Part shown: in pieces, positions 10,998-23,665 of the stretch | Position numbering within the stretch: the first letter of the stretch is position 1 | Layout of the letters: each line of letters begins with the position of its first letter | DNA from: Aralia elata | Taxonomy: Eukaryota > Streptophyta > Magnoliopsida > Apiales > Araliaceae | Reading direction: 5' to 3' | DNA: 64,000 nt | NCBI GenBank assembly: GCA_034770075.1 | Contig: CM068382.1 | Location: forward strand, 87,413,766-87,477,765 | Notes under the pieces: generated by a model | The model's input: the letters and a program-made list of their open reading frames with translations, nothing else | What the model was told of the DNA's origin: nothing | Databases searched by the model: none | Program-made: the position numbers and the translations under genes

Positions 10998-11520
10998 GTA
11001 GTCTTATGAAGGTTCGTATGCAAGAAATAACTGACAACAATATGCTGGAACCAGAATCCAAACAGACGACAAGCAATCGATTAAAATTCGTAGCAGTTCA
11101 AGATCAATAACAGAAGTAGGCTGATCATCATCGGCAAAGGCAACGTGAAAATTTGAAGAAAAGTTATCTTTATAATTTTTAAGTAGTTTTGTTTTGTGAA
11201 GAATTGGAGAAGTAGCCTATGAAGTAGCGTTAACTCCATAATTAGAATATGTTCATAACGTATTTCACGTGTCGGTCTTATGACCATATAAGCCAGATTA
11301 TAAACACGTGATAGAATACGAGCCTATTCAATTTGAAAAGGACTTAACGTATGAAGAAGTTCCTATTTAGATAATTGATAGGAAAGAACAAGTACTCAGA
11401 AATAAAATAATCTCTTCAGTAAAGGTGTTATGGAGAAACCACAACGCCGAGGAGGCAACGTGGGAATTAGAAGGAAAAAAAAATGAAAACGAACTATTCT
11501 TATTTATTTGAGTAGTGTTT
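10998..11520 (+). pseudogene. C-terminal end of chromovirus pol (integrase tail and chromodomain) of element A
   Basis: Resuming element A after the O insertion, the reading is broken by stops, but its end is clear. A frame near 11310-11500 reads EYEPIQFEKDLTYEEVP, then an in-frame stop, then EQVLRNKIISSVKVLWR and NHNAEEATWELE, ending with a TNYSYLFE-like terminus and stop. This is the hallmark C-terminus of Ty3/gypsy chromoviruses, where the integrase carries a chromodomain that steers insertion into heterochromatin. Upstream, a trace of the HNVFHVS-type region is readable (FITYFTCRSY after a frame shift). RT, RNase H and the integrase core are missing between here and 725. Confidence 0.85.
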
Positions 11521-11550
11521 TGTTACGATTCCGGGGACGGAATCTTTATA

Positions 11551-11562
11551 CGGAGGGAAGAA
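11551..11562 (+). other. Polypurine tract of element A
   Basis: CGGAGGGAAGAA directly precedes the LTR start TGTAATAACTCG. It fixes what follows as a 3' LTR on the plus strand. Confidence 0.75.
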
Positions 11563-14500
11563 TGTAATAACTCGAACTTTCCGGTAATTATCAAATAAGA
11601 ATTTCATAGATAAATTTTTTTTTTATTATGTGATCTGTATACATGTGGAGTATGAGAAGTATTTGATTTCAGTGTGACAAATATATATAGTTATTACACG
11701 TATCTAGTTGTTTGAAATAAATTTCTAGGTAGAACGAAAATAGGAATTATATAATTGTTCAATTTTATGGTATAGATTATATATTTAAATAATTTATGAA
11801 ATTAAATTATTTAAATATAAAGAGGTGGGTGTTAAGAATATTAAATAAGGAAATTATTTCCATGCTTGTTGCAAAAGGAAATAATTAACTTAGGAATATC
11901 AAATTAGAATATTCATTAAGTTAAATGAATTAAAATAATTTAGTATATTAAATTATATTAAATTATTCTAATGTGATAAAATGATTTCATTAAATAAATT
12001 ATTTTATTTGGTGAGTGATAATCATTTTATGAAAAGAAAATAAGAGGCATATGATATCGCGTAAAAAAATGATAAAATATAATTATGGAAAAATATTTCA
12101 TAATTATTAAGATAATTGTTATAATTTTTAGAAATATTTAAATTATTAATTTTTGGAAATATTGGGATAAATTATTACATAATGTACCATTACGCGATAT
12201 GTATGGAAGATCTATTTGAGAAGCACGAGCTGAGGAGTATGTAAAATAAGTATACATTTTACTTAATAGCATGAGGTGTTACTCGCTGGGGAGATAAGAA
12301 ATGAGTCATGAATGTACTAAGCAGGAGGGGTGAGTTTATAACCCTTTGTAAGACAACAAACAGATCCTTGGTTTATAACCCATTTTCCATATGTTTCCAT
12401 CGTAAACCCAAAATCTCTCTCATTAAATTAAATTGCTTCAAGCGGGTAAGGATTAATCAAGGTAAGAAAAGGAAGTATATCCAGAGTAATCAAGACTTCA
12501 ATTCTCTGCAAGTTATCAACCTCAAATCAAGAGGTAAGACATTCCATTCAATTAAGAATTTCCTTTCTCTCCTTCTCCTCTTCAAAGCTTTGTAATGGAA
12601 GTATTGTGAAATTGGAAGTTAATGTATAGATGAATACTAGAAATTGTTGTGAAATTAAACTTTAAAACTGGGTGATTAGTTGTTGTTGTGCGGAGGAACA
12701 AGGTGGGAGGATTCTATGGTGAATCCTAGGTAATCCATGAACAAATTTCTATGAAACCTAAGAAAACAAAGACTGCTCGCTACGTGTTTGTTAAAATGCG
12801 TCAAAGAAGCTTAAAAGCTTAAAAAAATTAATAATTAACCAGAACTTTAAACTGGAATGTACTGGAATAGGTATAATAAGGTTACCTAAATAATTCAAAT
12901 TAACCAAAACACGTTTGAAAGCAAACTTGGAACAAAACGAAAGGTTACAAACAGTTGTGAACAAGCATTTTTGAAGCCTTGTTTGGGCTGTCTTAAGTGT
13001 CTGAAATGGAGAGGTTATAATTTATAAATAGAGTCTCATATGTTATCTATAACATATTTAAACTTTAGTGTAATCAAATATATGAGTTAGGAAATATTAA
13101 ATCGCGAACGAGGTACGTTGGAACAAGGCTGATGCCCCTGGCAACAGCAGTAGCTGGGTCGGCATGGGTTGGGAGGCTGCTAGCTGCGTGTGGCAGCAGC
13201 GTGCAGCAGCTGTGTGCCATGGCGTGTGCCACAACAGCAGCTCCAGTGCGCACAGCAGCCCAGCGCGCGCAGCAGTCCAACGAACACAGTAAGCCCATCG
13301 TACAGCAGGCCATTGTGCAACAGCAGCACCACATGGCGAAGAACCATCAGCAGCAACACGCGGGCTGCCCATCGTGCAACAGCAGCAGCACGCTGGCTGC
13401 ATCAGCAGCAACACGCTGACTGCTGCTGCAGCAACGTGGCTTGAGCGTGGCTTGATCGTACTTGATTGTTTTTAAGACTCACAATAAAAAAAACAATCTA
13501 TCTATATATATATTATAATAATAAAAACGCGAAATGAAAAGGTTAAGAACAGGGCTGCTGCCACGGCAGCAACAGTGTTTATGTTTGGGCCGTAGCTGTA
13601 AACTCCCTTGGACATTCAGTTAACATGGATATTTAATATATAACTATATAAGTTATGTATTATGGATATATGGCTAATGCATTCATGTGATTATGATTGT
13701 GTAGGATCTATAAAAGCAAATTTAGTTGAACTTATTACAATAAACAACAGACAAGGCAAGTATCCTGATCTTGTTTATTTTTGAGCAATTATCTCAATTC
13801 CTTTATCTTCAAACAAGTTCACTTACCTTGAGCAAATGTTTCACAATCATAGATGAATAATATATTGTTATATAATTTTATTCCAATCAGCTTCGAAAAA
13901 TAATGAAGTTAAGATAATGTGTATTTGATAAAATTCGATACACATTTGCAGTTTAATGAAGGTCAACGCCGATTTGTTATGGCTAGACCCTAGATTTGAC
14001 TGTTTCAATTCTTTCATACTAAGTCTTGAAATCGTTTCAGAATTTATAAAGTCGTTCATCCTTTTTGCTTTTGGGTTGAACTTCAAACTGAGTAGAACAT
14101 CCCTAACTTGGGAAAATTTTATATTGCGTCCTGGGGACGGTGACAGGGAACACAAGTGCTGTTCTAATAGATAGTATTGATCAATACAGGGCATAACGGG
14201 CTGATCACCCACCGTGCCCGTAAGACCAAACGGTTCACAGATGAATTTCTGATAGAACCTTTTCAAGAAAAGAAAAATAAACGTTCATGGTCTTGTGACC
14301 ACTCAGTATCGGAATTCAGTATATCATTTCAAGAATATAAATGAGTTATACTGTCGTTTAAGAATCGTTCAGTTGCTTTATGATATTTATTCTACTATCA
14401 AAGCATATCTCAAAGAGAACATTTATTTCTTGATATACGTGTTTATTAATTATTATTAATTGCTGAGCAATCAAATGCTCATTCTTGCTTTGAATATAAA

Positions 14501-14773
14501 TGTTTTCAGCTAAGCCAGAATGCATAGAAGGGTCCGGAAAGGATAAAGGCAAGGGAAAGCTACAAGAGTAGTTATAAATGGCTGTTGTAATAGATAGAAT
14601 TTTGTTTAGAAATACAATATCTATCATGTAATAATGTATTAAAGGTTTTCGTACCTGGGATAGATATCTCTGATGTAATAGGTATTATTATCTTTTATGA
14701 TAAGCAGCTTGTATAAACGGTATCGTGTAGCACCAAGTACGGGTCTTAAGTACCCGGATTTGGGGGCGCCACA
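11563..14773 (+). repeat. 3' LTR of chromovirus element A
   Basis: 3,211 bp from TGTAATAACTCG to GGGGGCGCCACA. The 3' kilobase (about 13700-14773) is closely similar to the LTR at 41296-44502, including GGGCTGATCACCCACCGTG and the terminal GTACCCGGA-TTGGGGGCG block. The 5' two thirds differ. AT-rich except for a CAG/GCA-rich island. It ends inside the gag of the inverted element D, so A inserted into D. The left LTR and left TSD copy lie outside the window. Confidence 0.82.
13130..13440 (+). repeat. GCA/CAG-rich island within LTR A
   Basis: GC-rich stretch of degenerate GCAGCA/CAACAG repeats in AT-rich surroundings. It produces long overlapping frames on both strands (for instance 13097-13414 minus, 13132-13419 plus) with low-complexity Ala/Cys/Gln content, which I do not regard as genes. 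A similar GCTG-rich island lies at about 46230-46330. Confidence 0.75.
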
Positions 14774-15908
14774 GTCTACTTGGTGGAGTTGGGCCAGTTA
14801 TGGTTACCTTACCACTGCTATTCCCTTTGCTACCGCTTCCCCTGTCAGCTCCTTTCTTCATGCAATTTCTTGCCATATGATCTGTCGATCCACAGATAAA
14901 ACATCCATTATTTTTCTTCGGGTTGGGGCAGTTAGGAGAGATGTGTCCCTCCTGCCCACAGTTATAACATATTGACTTCCCTTTCAAACACACTCACGTG
15001 TGATTTCTCCCGCAATTACTGCACTGTTCGACCCTCTTCTTCGGGTCTCCCTTATTATTTTCGGTATTCCCAGAATTATTCCACTTCTTCTTCCCTCCTC
15101 CACTTCTACTGCCTCCTCCAGCCTTGACGGCTTCCTTAGACTTTGTCTTATTCTTCTTTTCCTTATTGTAGAGGCTCATGGCCTCACTCCCTCCTTCGGC
15201 TATGATAGCCTTTTCCAAGATTGATCCAAAAGAATCAATATGTAACACCGCAACTTTGTTGTAGAGCCAGGGTTTTAGGCCCTGCTCAAACCTCCTTATT
15301 TTCCTCTCTTCAGTGTCCATTTGGTGTGGAGCAAACCTAGCCAGATCATTGAACTTGGCTGCGTATTGGGACACTGACATGTCCCCTTGCTTCAATTCTA
15401 GGAACCGTACTTCCATACGGCTCTGCATACTTTGAGGGAAATAATTCTCGAAGTATAACTTTTTGAATCTTTCCCATGCAACTACTCCCTCTCCGGCCCT
15501 ATTCTGGTTGGCTTCCCACCAGTAATTGGCCTCATCTTTCAACATATAGGTAGCAAAAGTGGTCTTTTGCTCCTCTCTAATTCTGGCAATGACAAACACC
15601 TTCTCTATTTCCTTGATCCACGATTAAGCCTCTATAGGCTCAGTGGTCCCCCTAAACTCGGGCGGTCCCACACTCTTAAAATCCTTAAAACTGGCTACTT
15701 GCACAGTTGGAGGATTTACATTTACTCCGACGGGGTTTCTATTAAAAGCCCCTATTAATAAATCTACCAATTGTTGCATAAGGTTTACAAGTTCCCTATT
15801 CTTGAGTTCCCTAGTCTCAGGTTCCCTATCCTCATTCTCATTTTGTGATTCTTCATTTACTATTCTCTGTGTTCTCGGTCTACCTCTTCCTCTCCATCTT
15901 GGCGGTAT
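14774..15908 (-). pseudogene. gag: Chromovirus gag (element D), minus strand, truncated at its 3' end by element A
   Basis: Reading leftwards from 15908, the protein begins PPRWRGRGRPRTQ, preceded by ATA where family members have the ATG start, so the start is lost. Then follow FKSVGPPEFRGTT, the conserved gag core (ARIREEQKTTFATYMLKDEA; WWEANQNRAG; YFPQSMQ; ELKQGDMSVSQYAAKFNDLA) and three zinc-knuckle-like motifs (CSNCGRNHT..., CYNCGQEGHISPNC, CFICGSTDHMARNC). In-frame stops occur at 15624-15626 and just before 14994, where the first knuckle is interrupted. The homology ends after TGPTPPSR, exactly at the end of LTR A. Zinc knuckles and the core make the family certain. This copy is not functional. 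Confidence 0.9.
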
Positions 15909-17780
15909 TTTCCTGTTAATAAAGTATTTATTGTTATTAATATTTTATTCTTAAAGCATTTTCATTTAATGCATACACATAATCAACACAAAGCACATTT
16001 AATAATTATTCTTATGTTAATATGCTTCTCCTACTACATTATACTTCATCATATAGCTACTGCTATATACTTTTCCTATCCCTCCATTTACATACAACAA
16101 GACGGGATTTACAAACTACACACATATGTATATACGTACATATACATAATCTACTATACTTCATTCATAAAATATCATGCTACCTTTCCTATTATTCATA
16201 CTATTACAAAAGATCTTATATCTCAGACCATCTTACTCTAATCCCAGGTTCTATGACCTTTACATGTTTGAAACATTGTTATATGAATAATTATTACATC
16301 ACTTTGATTAATACAATCCATATAATAAAACTATTACAGATAGTTCTCCTATTCAGTCATTTTTCCTTTTCCTTTGTCCTTCTTTCTTGAACTCTCAGCT
16401 CGCTCGGATTTAGCTAAAAACATTTAATCTAAGGTAAGAATGAACATTTAATTGCTCAGCAAGTATAAACAGTTGAACGAACAACAAAATCAAGAATCAA
16501 AACTTTATTTATACAACACTTCTACAACTGAACAATAGCTGTGAAGAGACTACGAATCGATCTAAATAACAAGATCTGCTGTTTCGAATTTTTGAAAATA
16601 CATATTGACTATATATGCTGAGCAGTCAAAAGACCATGAACATTTTTATTTTCGTAAAGGTTATGAAGTAATTCAACTATGAACCGACTAGTTTACGGGC
16701 ACGTTGGGTGATCAACCCTTTGTACCCCGCGTTGTACAACACTAATTAAACAGTTATATGCGTTTGTTTAACCACCTCTAGGGTCGGTCGGGATTTTCTG
16801 ACATAAAATACCCCAATAATAGGGTTATTCATCTCAAATTTGAATCTGACTCCGCACCGAATCAATTCAGGTTAGATAGCTCTACCTAATATCAATAATA
16901 TTTCAAAGATTTATTTTTAAACCGATAAAATATTTAAATCTACGTCTAGCCGGAACAAATGGCTTTGACGTACATCTTAAACAGTTCATGAATATAGAAC
17001 ACTAAGGTTCGTATAGTTTATGTCAAAGTATAGCTGAAACACTTGTACAAATTCTAAACAATTTGTATAAGTTTGGAATTTACACAATCATATAAGTGTT
17101 ACGTAAATTGAACTTCAAATCGTCACATAACAATCATAAGAATATAATCAAATGAATTCAGAAAACTTGTGAAAAAGTTTAGGAATACTTGCACGATAAA
17201 TAAATTGTACAATATAGGAAATTGCTCAATTACGAAATTTGAGTAAGTTCAGAAAACTTGCATTCAATACACAAATTGAATTAGAGTAAGAAAACTTGCA
17301 CAAAATATAAATTTGCACAGGTTAGGAAACTTGCATTCAATATTAAATGAAATTAGAAAACTTGCACAAAATAATTATCTGAGTAAGTTTAGGAAACTTG
17401 CCTGATGCGTTCTTTAAATAATACTTTTAAAAACGCCCTTCAAATGTCCTACACATTTAATTTAATAATAATATACCAATTAGTCACAAAAAGACTTTAA
17501 ATATTGGTTTTCTTATAATACTATTCATTTCACGTTGTTCGCAATTTTATAATAAATTAGTGCGACAAAATATTTTTATGGCATCACGGCGTTTGAGAAC
17601 GTCATGACCCACTTAACGACTCTTTATGAAGGTCTATGACAATTATTAAACATTTTCTAATATTTATTATTTATTATAAATTTATTATATTTATTATTAT
17701 TATTATTCAGTTTTTTATAAAAAAATAATTTCGGAACATTTTGGAACTATGTCAAAAATGTTACACGGCATCGCGATGTA
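15909..17780 (-). repeat. Leader and 3' two fifths of the 5' LTR of element D
   Basis: Read on the minus strand, this resembles the end of LTRs A and E: GGTTGATCACCCAACGTGCC at about 16695-16715 and a GGGATTAGAG-type block near 16235. The exact LTR end and a TGGTATC-type primer site were not found, so the LTR/leader border (somewhere between 15950 and 16240) is unknown. Several short repeats GTAAGTTTAGGAAACTTGC occur at 17160-17400. The LTR is cut at 17780 by the CACTA element and continues at 33945. Confidence 0.6.
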
Positions 17781-18190
17781 CACTACAAAAAAGGAGGTCA
17801 TTGCCGACGACGCGTGCCGTTGCCAATGACACACTTGTCGTCACCAATGTGTCATTGCCGACGGCATCAGGCCGTCGCAAGTCCCGTCGCCCGAGAGGTC
17901 GTCGCCCATGGCTCCCGTCGGTCGTCGTCGATAATAAGGTCATTGGCGACGGTGTCATTGACGATGGCACGCCGTCGGCTATGCGGTATTGGCGACGGCG
18001 TGGGGCGACGGAAAGTCCGTCAACAATGGGTACAAGGATTTTTTTAACGTGGCATTGGCGACGGGAGATGCCGTCGCTAATGACATGTACACCGTCGATA
18101 ATGAGTTTGGTTAATATTATCAGAGGGCTTATTGCCGACGGTATATGCCGTCGCTAATGACATGTATGTCGTCGCCAATTACATTTTTCT
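17781..18190. repeat. Left terminal inverted repeat and subterminal repeats of the CACTA element
   Basis: CACTACAAAAAAGG followed by about a dozen copies of a GCCGTCGCCAATGAC-like motif on either strand. The overlapping small frames here (such as 17741-18157) are by-products of this repeat. Confidence 0.85.
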
Positions 18191-18419
18191 AAAAAAATTT
18201 ATTTTTGCAAATTAAAAATTCCTCTGTTCATTTACATATATATAATTGTAGCTGTTATAAACTAATGAAAAACAAATATTTCTTCACGAACGAATATCAA
18301 TAACAATCAAATAGTTAGATACATAAACCATCAACCTAAGTATATACAAAACTCTGGTTTGTTCAACTCAAAAACTATAAAAGTTCATACGTGAAAGTCA
18401 AAATATAAACATAAACTAA

Positions 18420-18596
18420 CTACAACCCCAGATCTGGAGTGTCAGTACCATCATCGCTACCATCTATCGTACGTTCGGTCCCATCGCCGGTCCCACCCTC
18501 CATCGTCTCATCAGCACGGCGATCATCACCATCTCCTCTACGGTCATCGCCTGCGCCGCTGCCTCCACCCCCACGAGTCTCATTAGCAAGACCCTA
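18420..18596 (-). CDS. Possible last exon of the TNPA-like gene (Gly/Asp-rich tail)
   Basis: On the minus strand an acceptor-like TTGTAG is followed by an open segment coding for a Gly/Asp/Arg-rich tail (GGGGSGAGDDRRGDGDDRR...) ending PDLGL and a TAG stop at 18420-18422. The composition resembles C-terminal tails of plant En/Spm transposase genes. To join the upstream exon ending at about 22608 it would have to be spliced across the 167-bp array. But the upstream frame appears to have its own TAG right before a GTAAAA donor, so the link is unproved. Confidence 0.35.
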
Positions 18597-18639
18597 CAAA
18601 ATTAAAATATTAATAACGAAGCCGAAAAGAGAGCATATT

Positions 18640-21600
18640 TAAATTAGTTTAGTTTGTGTTCCTTAAGTTTTCTTAAGTTAGGCGAACGGGCTGATAACTC
18701 GGCCTCCGGATATCGGAGTCGAGTCCCGTAAGTTGTAACACATGCCTAATACCTATGAAGTGCTATGTCTAGGTTTGCGTGTCGTTTTGATGCCCAAGGA
18801 TGGATTTGGTCTCTTTTTCGACTATTGCTCTAAGTTTTCTTAAGTTAGGTGAACAGACTGATAACTCGGCCTCCGGATATCGGAATCGAGTCTTGTAAGT
18901 TGTAACGCGTGCCTAATAATACCTATGAGGTGCTATGTCTAGGTTTGCGCGTCGTTTGACTGCCCGAGGCAGGTTTTGGTCTCTTTTTTGACTATTGCTC
19001 TAAGTTTTCTTAAGTTAGGCGAATGGACTGATAACTCGTCCTCCGGATATCGAAATCGAGTCTCGTAAGTTGTAACGCGTGCCTAATACCTATGAGGTGC
19101 TATGTCTAGGTTTGCGCATCGTTTTGACACCCGAGGCGGGTTTTGGTCTCTTTTTCGACTATTGCTCTAAGTTTTCTTAAGTTAGGCGAACGAACTAATA
19201 ACTCGGCCTTCGGATATCGGAATCGAGTCCCGTAAGTTGTAACGCATGCCTAATACTTATGAGGTGCTATGCCTAGGTTTGCGCGTTATCTCGACGCCTG
19301 AGGCGGGTTTTGGTCTCTTTTTTGACTATTGCTCTAAGTTTTCTTAAGTTAGGCGAACGGACTAATAACTCGGCCTCCGGATATCGGAATCAAGTCCTGT
19401 AAGTTGTAACACGTGCCTAATATCTATGAGGTGTTATGTCTAGGTTTGCGTATCGTCTCGACGCCCGAGGCGGGTTTTGGTCTCTTTTTCGAATATTGCT
19501 CTAAGTTTTCTTAAGTTAGGCGAACGGACTGATAACTCGGCCTCCGGATATCGGAATCGAGTCCCATAAGTTGTAACGCGTGCCTAATACCTATGAGGTG
19601 TTATGTCTAGCTTTACGCATCGTCTCGACGCCCGAGGCGGGTTTTGGTCTCTTTTTCGACTATTGCTCTAAGTTTTTTTAAGTTAGATGAACGGACTGAT
19701 AACTCGACCTCCGAATATCGGAATCAAGTCCTGTAAGTTGTAACGCGTGCCTAATACCTATGAGGTGTTATGTCTAGGTTTGCGCCTCGTCTCAACGCCC
19801 GAGGCAGGGTTTGGTCTCTTTTTTGGCTATTGCTCTAAGTTTTTTTAAGTCAGGCGAACGGACTGATAACTCGGCCTCCGGATACCGGAATCGAGTCCCG
19901 TAAGTTGTAACGCGTGCCTAATACCTATGAAGTGCTATGTCTAGGTTTGCGCTTCGTCTCAACGCTCGAGGCGGGTTTTGGTCTCTTTTTCGACTATTGT
20001 TCTATGTTTTCTTAAGTTAGACGAACGGACTGATAACTCGGCCTTCGAATATCGGAATCGAGTCCCATAAGTTGTAACGCGTGTCTAATACCTATGAGGT
20101 GCTATGTCTAGGTTTGCGCCTCGTCTCAACGCCCGAGGCGGGTTTTGGTCTCTTTTTTGACAATTGCTCTAAGTTTTCTTAAGTTAGCCGAACGGACTGA
20201 TAACTTGGCCTCCGGATATCGGAATCAAGTGCCGTAAGTTGTAACACGTGCCTAATATCTATGAGGTGCTATGTCTAGGTTTGCATATCGTCTCGACGCC
20301 CGAGGCGGGTTTTGGTCTCTTTTTCGAATATTGCTCTAAGTTTTCTTAAGTTAGGCGAACGGACTGTTAACTCGACTTCCGGATATCGGAATCGAGTCCT
20401 GTAAGTTGTAATGCGTGCCTAATACCTATGAGGTGTTATGTCTAAGTTTGCGCCTCATCTCAACGCCCGAGGCAGGGTTTGGTCTCTTTTTCGGCTATTG
20501 CTCTAAGTTTTCTTAAGTTAGGCGAACGGATTGATAACTCGACCTTCAGATATCGGAATCGAGTCCCATAAGTTTTAACACATGCCTAATACCTATGAAG
20601 TGCTAAGTCTAGGTTTGCGCTTCGTCTCAACGCTCGAGGCGGGTTTTGGTCTCTTTTTTTACTATTGCTCTAAGTTTTCTTAAGTTAGGCGAATGGACTG
20701 ATAACTCGGCCTTCGAATATCGGAATCTATTCCCGTAAGTTGTAACGCGTGTCTAATACCTATGAGGTGTTATTTCTAGGTTTGCGCCTCGTCTCAACGC
20801 CCGAGGCGGGTTTTGGTCTCTTTTTTGACTATTGCTCTAAGTTTTCTTAAGTTAGGCGAACGGACTAATAACTCGGCCTCCGGATATCGGAATCGAGTCC
20901 CGTAAGTTTTAACGTATGCTTAATACCTATGAGGTACTATGTCTATGTTTGCGCCTCGTCTCAATGCTCGAGGCGGGTTTTGGTATCTTTTTCGACTATT
21001 GCTCTAAATTTTCTTAAGTTAGGCGAACGAACTAATAACTTGGCCTCCGGATATCGGAATCGAGTCCCGTAAGTTGTAACATATGCCTAATTCCTATGAG
21101 GTGCTATGTCTAGGTTTGCGCCTCGTCTCGACGCCCGAGGCGGGTTTTGGTCTCTTTTTTGACTATTGTTCTAAGTTTTCTTAAGTTAGGCGAACGGACT
21201 GATAACTCGGCCTCCGGATATCAGAATCAAGTGCTGTAAGTTGTAACACGTGCCTAATATCTATGAGGTGCTATGTCTAGGTTTGCGTATCATCTCGACG
21301 CCCGAGGTGGGTTTTGGTCTCTTTTTTGAATATTGCTCTAAGTTTTCTTAAGTTAGGCGAACGGACTGATAACTCGGCCTCCGGATATCGGAATCGAGTC
21401 CCGTAAGTTGTAATGCGTGCCTAATACCTATGAGGTGTTATGTCTAGCTTTACGTATCGTCTCGACGCCCGAGGCGGGTTTTGGTCTCTTTTTCGACTAT
21501 TGCTCTAAGTTTTCTTAAGTTAGACGAACGGACTGATAACTCGACCTCCGGATATCGGAATCGAGTCCTATAAATTGTAACGCGTGCCTAATATCTATGA

Positions 21601-22540
21601 GGTGCTATGTCTAGGTTTGCACCTCGTCTCAATGCCCGAGGCAGGGTTTGGTCTCTTTTTCGGCTATTGCTCTAAGTTTTCTTAAGTGAGGCGAACGAAC
21701 TGATAACTCGGCCTCTGGATATCGGAATCGAGTCCCGTAAGTTGTAACGCGTGCCTAATACCTATGAAGTGCTATGTGTAGGTTTGCGCTTCGTTTCAAT
21801 GCTCGAGGCGGGTTTTGGTCTCTTTTTCGACTATTGCTCTAAGTTTTCTTAAGTTAGGCGAACGGACTGATAACTCGGCCTCCGAATATCGAAATCGAGT
21901 CCCGTAAGTTGTAACGCGTGTCTAATACCTATGAGGTGCTATGTCTAGGTTTGCGTCTCGTCTCAACGCCCGAGGCGGTTTTGGTCTCTTTTTCGACTAT
22001 TGCTCTAAGCTTTCTTAAGTTAGGTGAAAGGACTAATAACTCGGCCTCCGGATATCGGAATCGAGTCCCGTAAGTTGTAACGTATGCTTAATACCTTTGA
22101 GATGCTATGTCTAGTATTGCGCCTCGTCTCGACGCCCGAGGCGGGTTTTGATCTCTTTTTTGACTATTGCTCTAAGTTTTTTTAAGTTAGGCGAACAGAC
22201 TAATAACTCGGCCTCCCGATATCGGAATCGAGTCTCGTAACTTGTAACGCGTGCCTAATACCTATGAGGTGCTATGTCTAGGTTTGCGTCTCGTCTCGAC
22301 GCCCGGGGCGGGTTTTGGTCTCTTTTTCGACTATTGCTTTAAGTTTTCTTAAGTTAGGCGAACGGACTGATAATCGGCCTCCAAATATCAGAATCGAGTC
22401 CCGTAAGTTGTAACGCGTGCCTAATACCTATGAGGTGCTATGTCTAGGTTTGTGCATTGTTTGACCGCCCGAGGCAGATTTTGGTATCTTTTTCGACTAT
22501 TTTTCTAAGTTTTCTTAAATTAGGCGAAAGTTAGGCCAAT
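18640..22540. repeat. Tandem array, 167-bp unit, about 23 copies
   Basis: The word TAAGTTTTCTTAAGTTAGGC recurs at 18664, 18831, 19001, 19168, 19335, 19502, 19669 and on to about 22500, almost always at 167-bp steps. Inner landmarks are CTCCGGATATCGGAATCGAG and CGCCCGAGGCGGGTTTTGG. Copies differ by a few percent with no evident gradient. No coding frame. The array lies inside the CACTA element, between the presumed TNPA-like coding exons. Confidence 0.95.
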
Positions 22541-23303
22541 AAGTCGACAATATTTGATATAAGTAATATAATAAGTAATATAATTACAAATTAATAATTG
22601 TTTTTACCTATCGAATATGTGGAGGAAAGATGTTGGCCAAGACAACCGCACATACACGGATGACCTCCTTCCGGACTATACCCATGAGTTCATCAACAGA
22701 TGTTGTGAGATCTATGGAGCCATGGACAACCTCCTGAGCATGCTGGTAGATCCGCTCGCGTGATTGTGCGCCTGACTGCACAACATTGCTCGCCGTGCAT
22801 GTAATGTCCTGAATATTTTTAGAACTTATAAATATGATATTGAATGACTAAAGTTAGCTGTAAAGTTAATTTCGAGGACGAAATTCTTGGAAGTAGGGGT
22901 GAATGTAATACTCCGAATATTTACGAGGCTTATAAATACGATCGTATATGGTTAGAGGTTAATTTAGTAACCTAAAATTAGGTATCGAGAAGTTTAAAAC
23001 CTTAAGCCCTAATGAGATTTGAAGTTTGTAACATATGTGCTTAATAAATATCCAAATGATATTTCGACGCAGGTGTTTTGTGATTTTATAGTGTAAACGA
23101 TGAATTTGGTTAAATAAAATTTTTTGGTCAAGCTGCTTAGTCGTGCTTACATTGACAAAATGATTTGTCGTGCTTTCCACGATTTCACCAAAAAACATCC
23201 TGACAAATTATTTTTAGTAAACTGTTGTGTCGTGCTTAAACTGATATAGTGCTTTGTCGTGCTTACGCTAACAAGCTGCTTTGTCGTGCTTACGCTTTAT
23301 CGT

Positions 23304-23366
23304 GCTTACGCCTGGCACACGCCAGCTTACGCTTGGCACACGCCAGCTTACGCCTGGCACACGCTA
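23304..23366 (+). repeat. 21-bp tandem repeat, 3 copies, in LTR C
   Basis: Unit GCTTACGCCTGGCACACGCCA at 23304, 23325 and 23346, within a wider zone (23120-23310) of scattered TGTCGTGCTTAC words. Each unit contains the small inverted repeat TGGC-ACAC-GCCA. Confidence 0.85.
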
Positions 23367-23665
23367 GGTACTAAAGTGTAATTAACCTAGGGACCAAAGT
23401 GTAATAAGCCGAGCCCCTAACGTGCAATTAGTGAAACTTGGTTTTTCTATAAATAGTAAGCTCAGTTCATTCATTCCTTACTATTTTTCAATAGCAGTTC
23501 AAGAGCAAAAACACTCTATATTTATATTCTGAGAGATATTGTGAGATAAAAATTACTTTCTAAGCATCGAAGCGCTGCGTTATTGGAAGTAAAGCTAGCA
23601 ACTACAAGAGGTATTACTCTAGTGGTTATTATTTTCATTCTTCTTTTAAAAAAATATACTTTTAT

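Noticed and set aside
13074..13444. Overlapping Ala/Cys/Gln-rich frames on both strands
   Set aside because: They come from the GCA-rich island in LTR A; low complexity with no start or splice support.
17741..18157. 138-codon plus-strand frame as a gene
   Set aside because: It crosses the CACTA terminus and consists of its GC-rich subterminal repeats.
18640..22540. CRISPR-like array
   Set aside because: Contiguous 167-bp units without spacers, in plant nuclear DNA inside a CACTA element.
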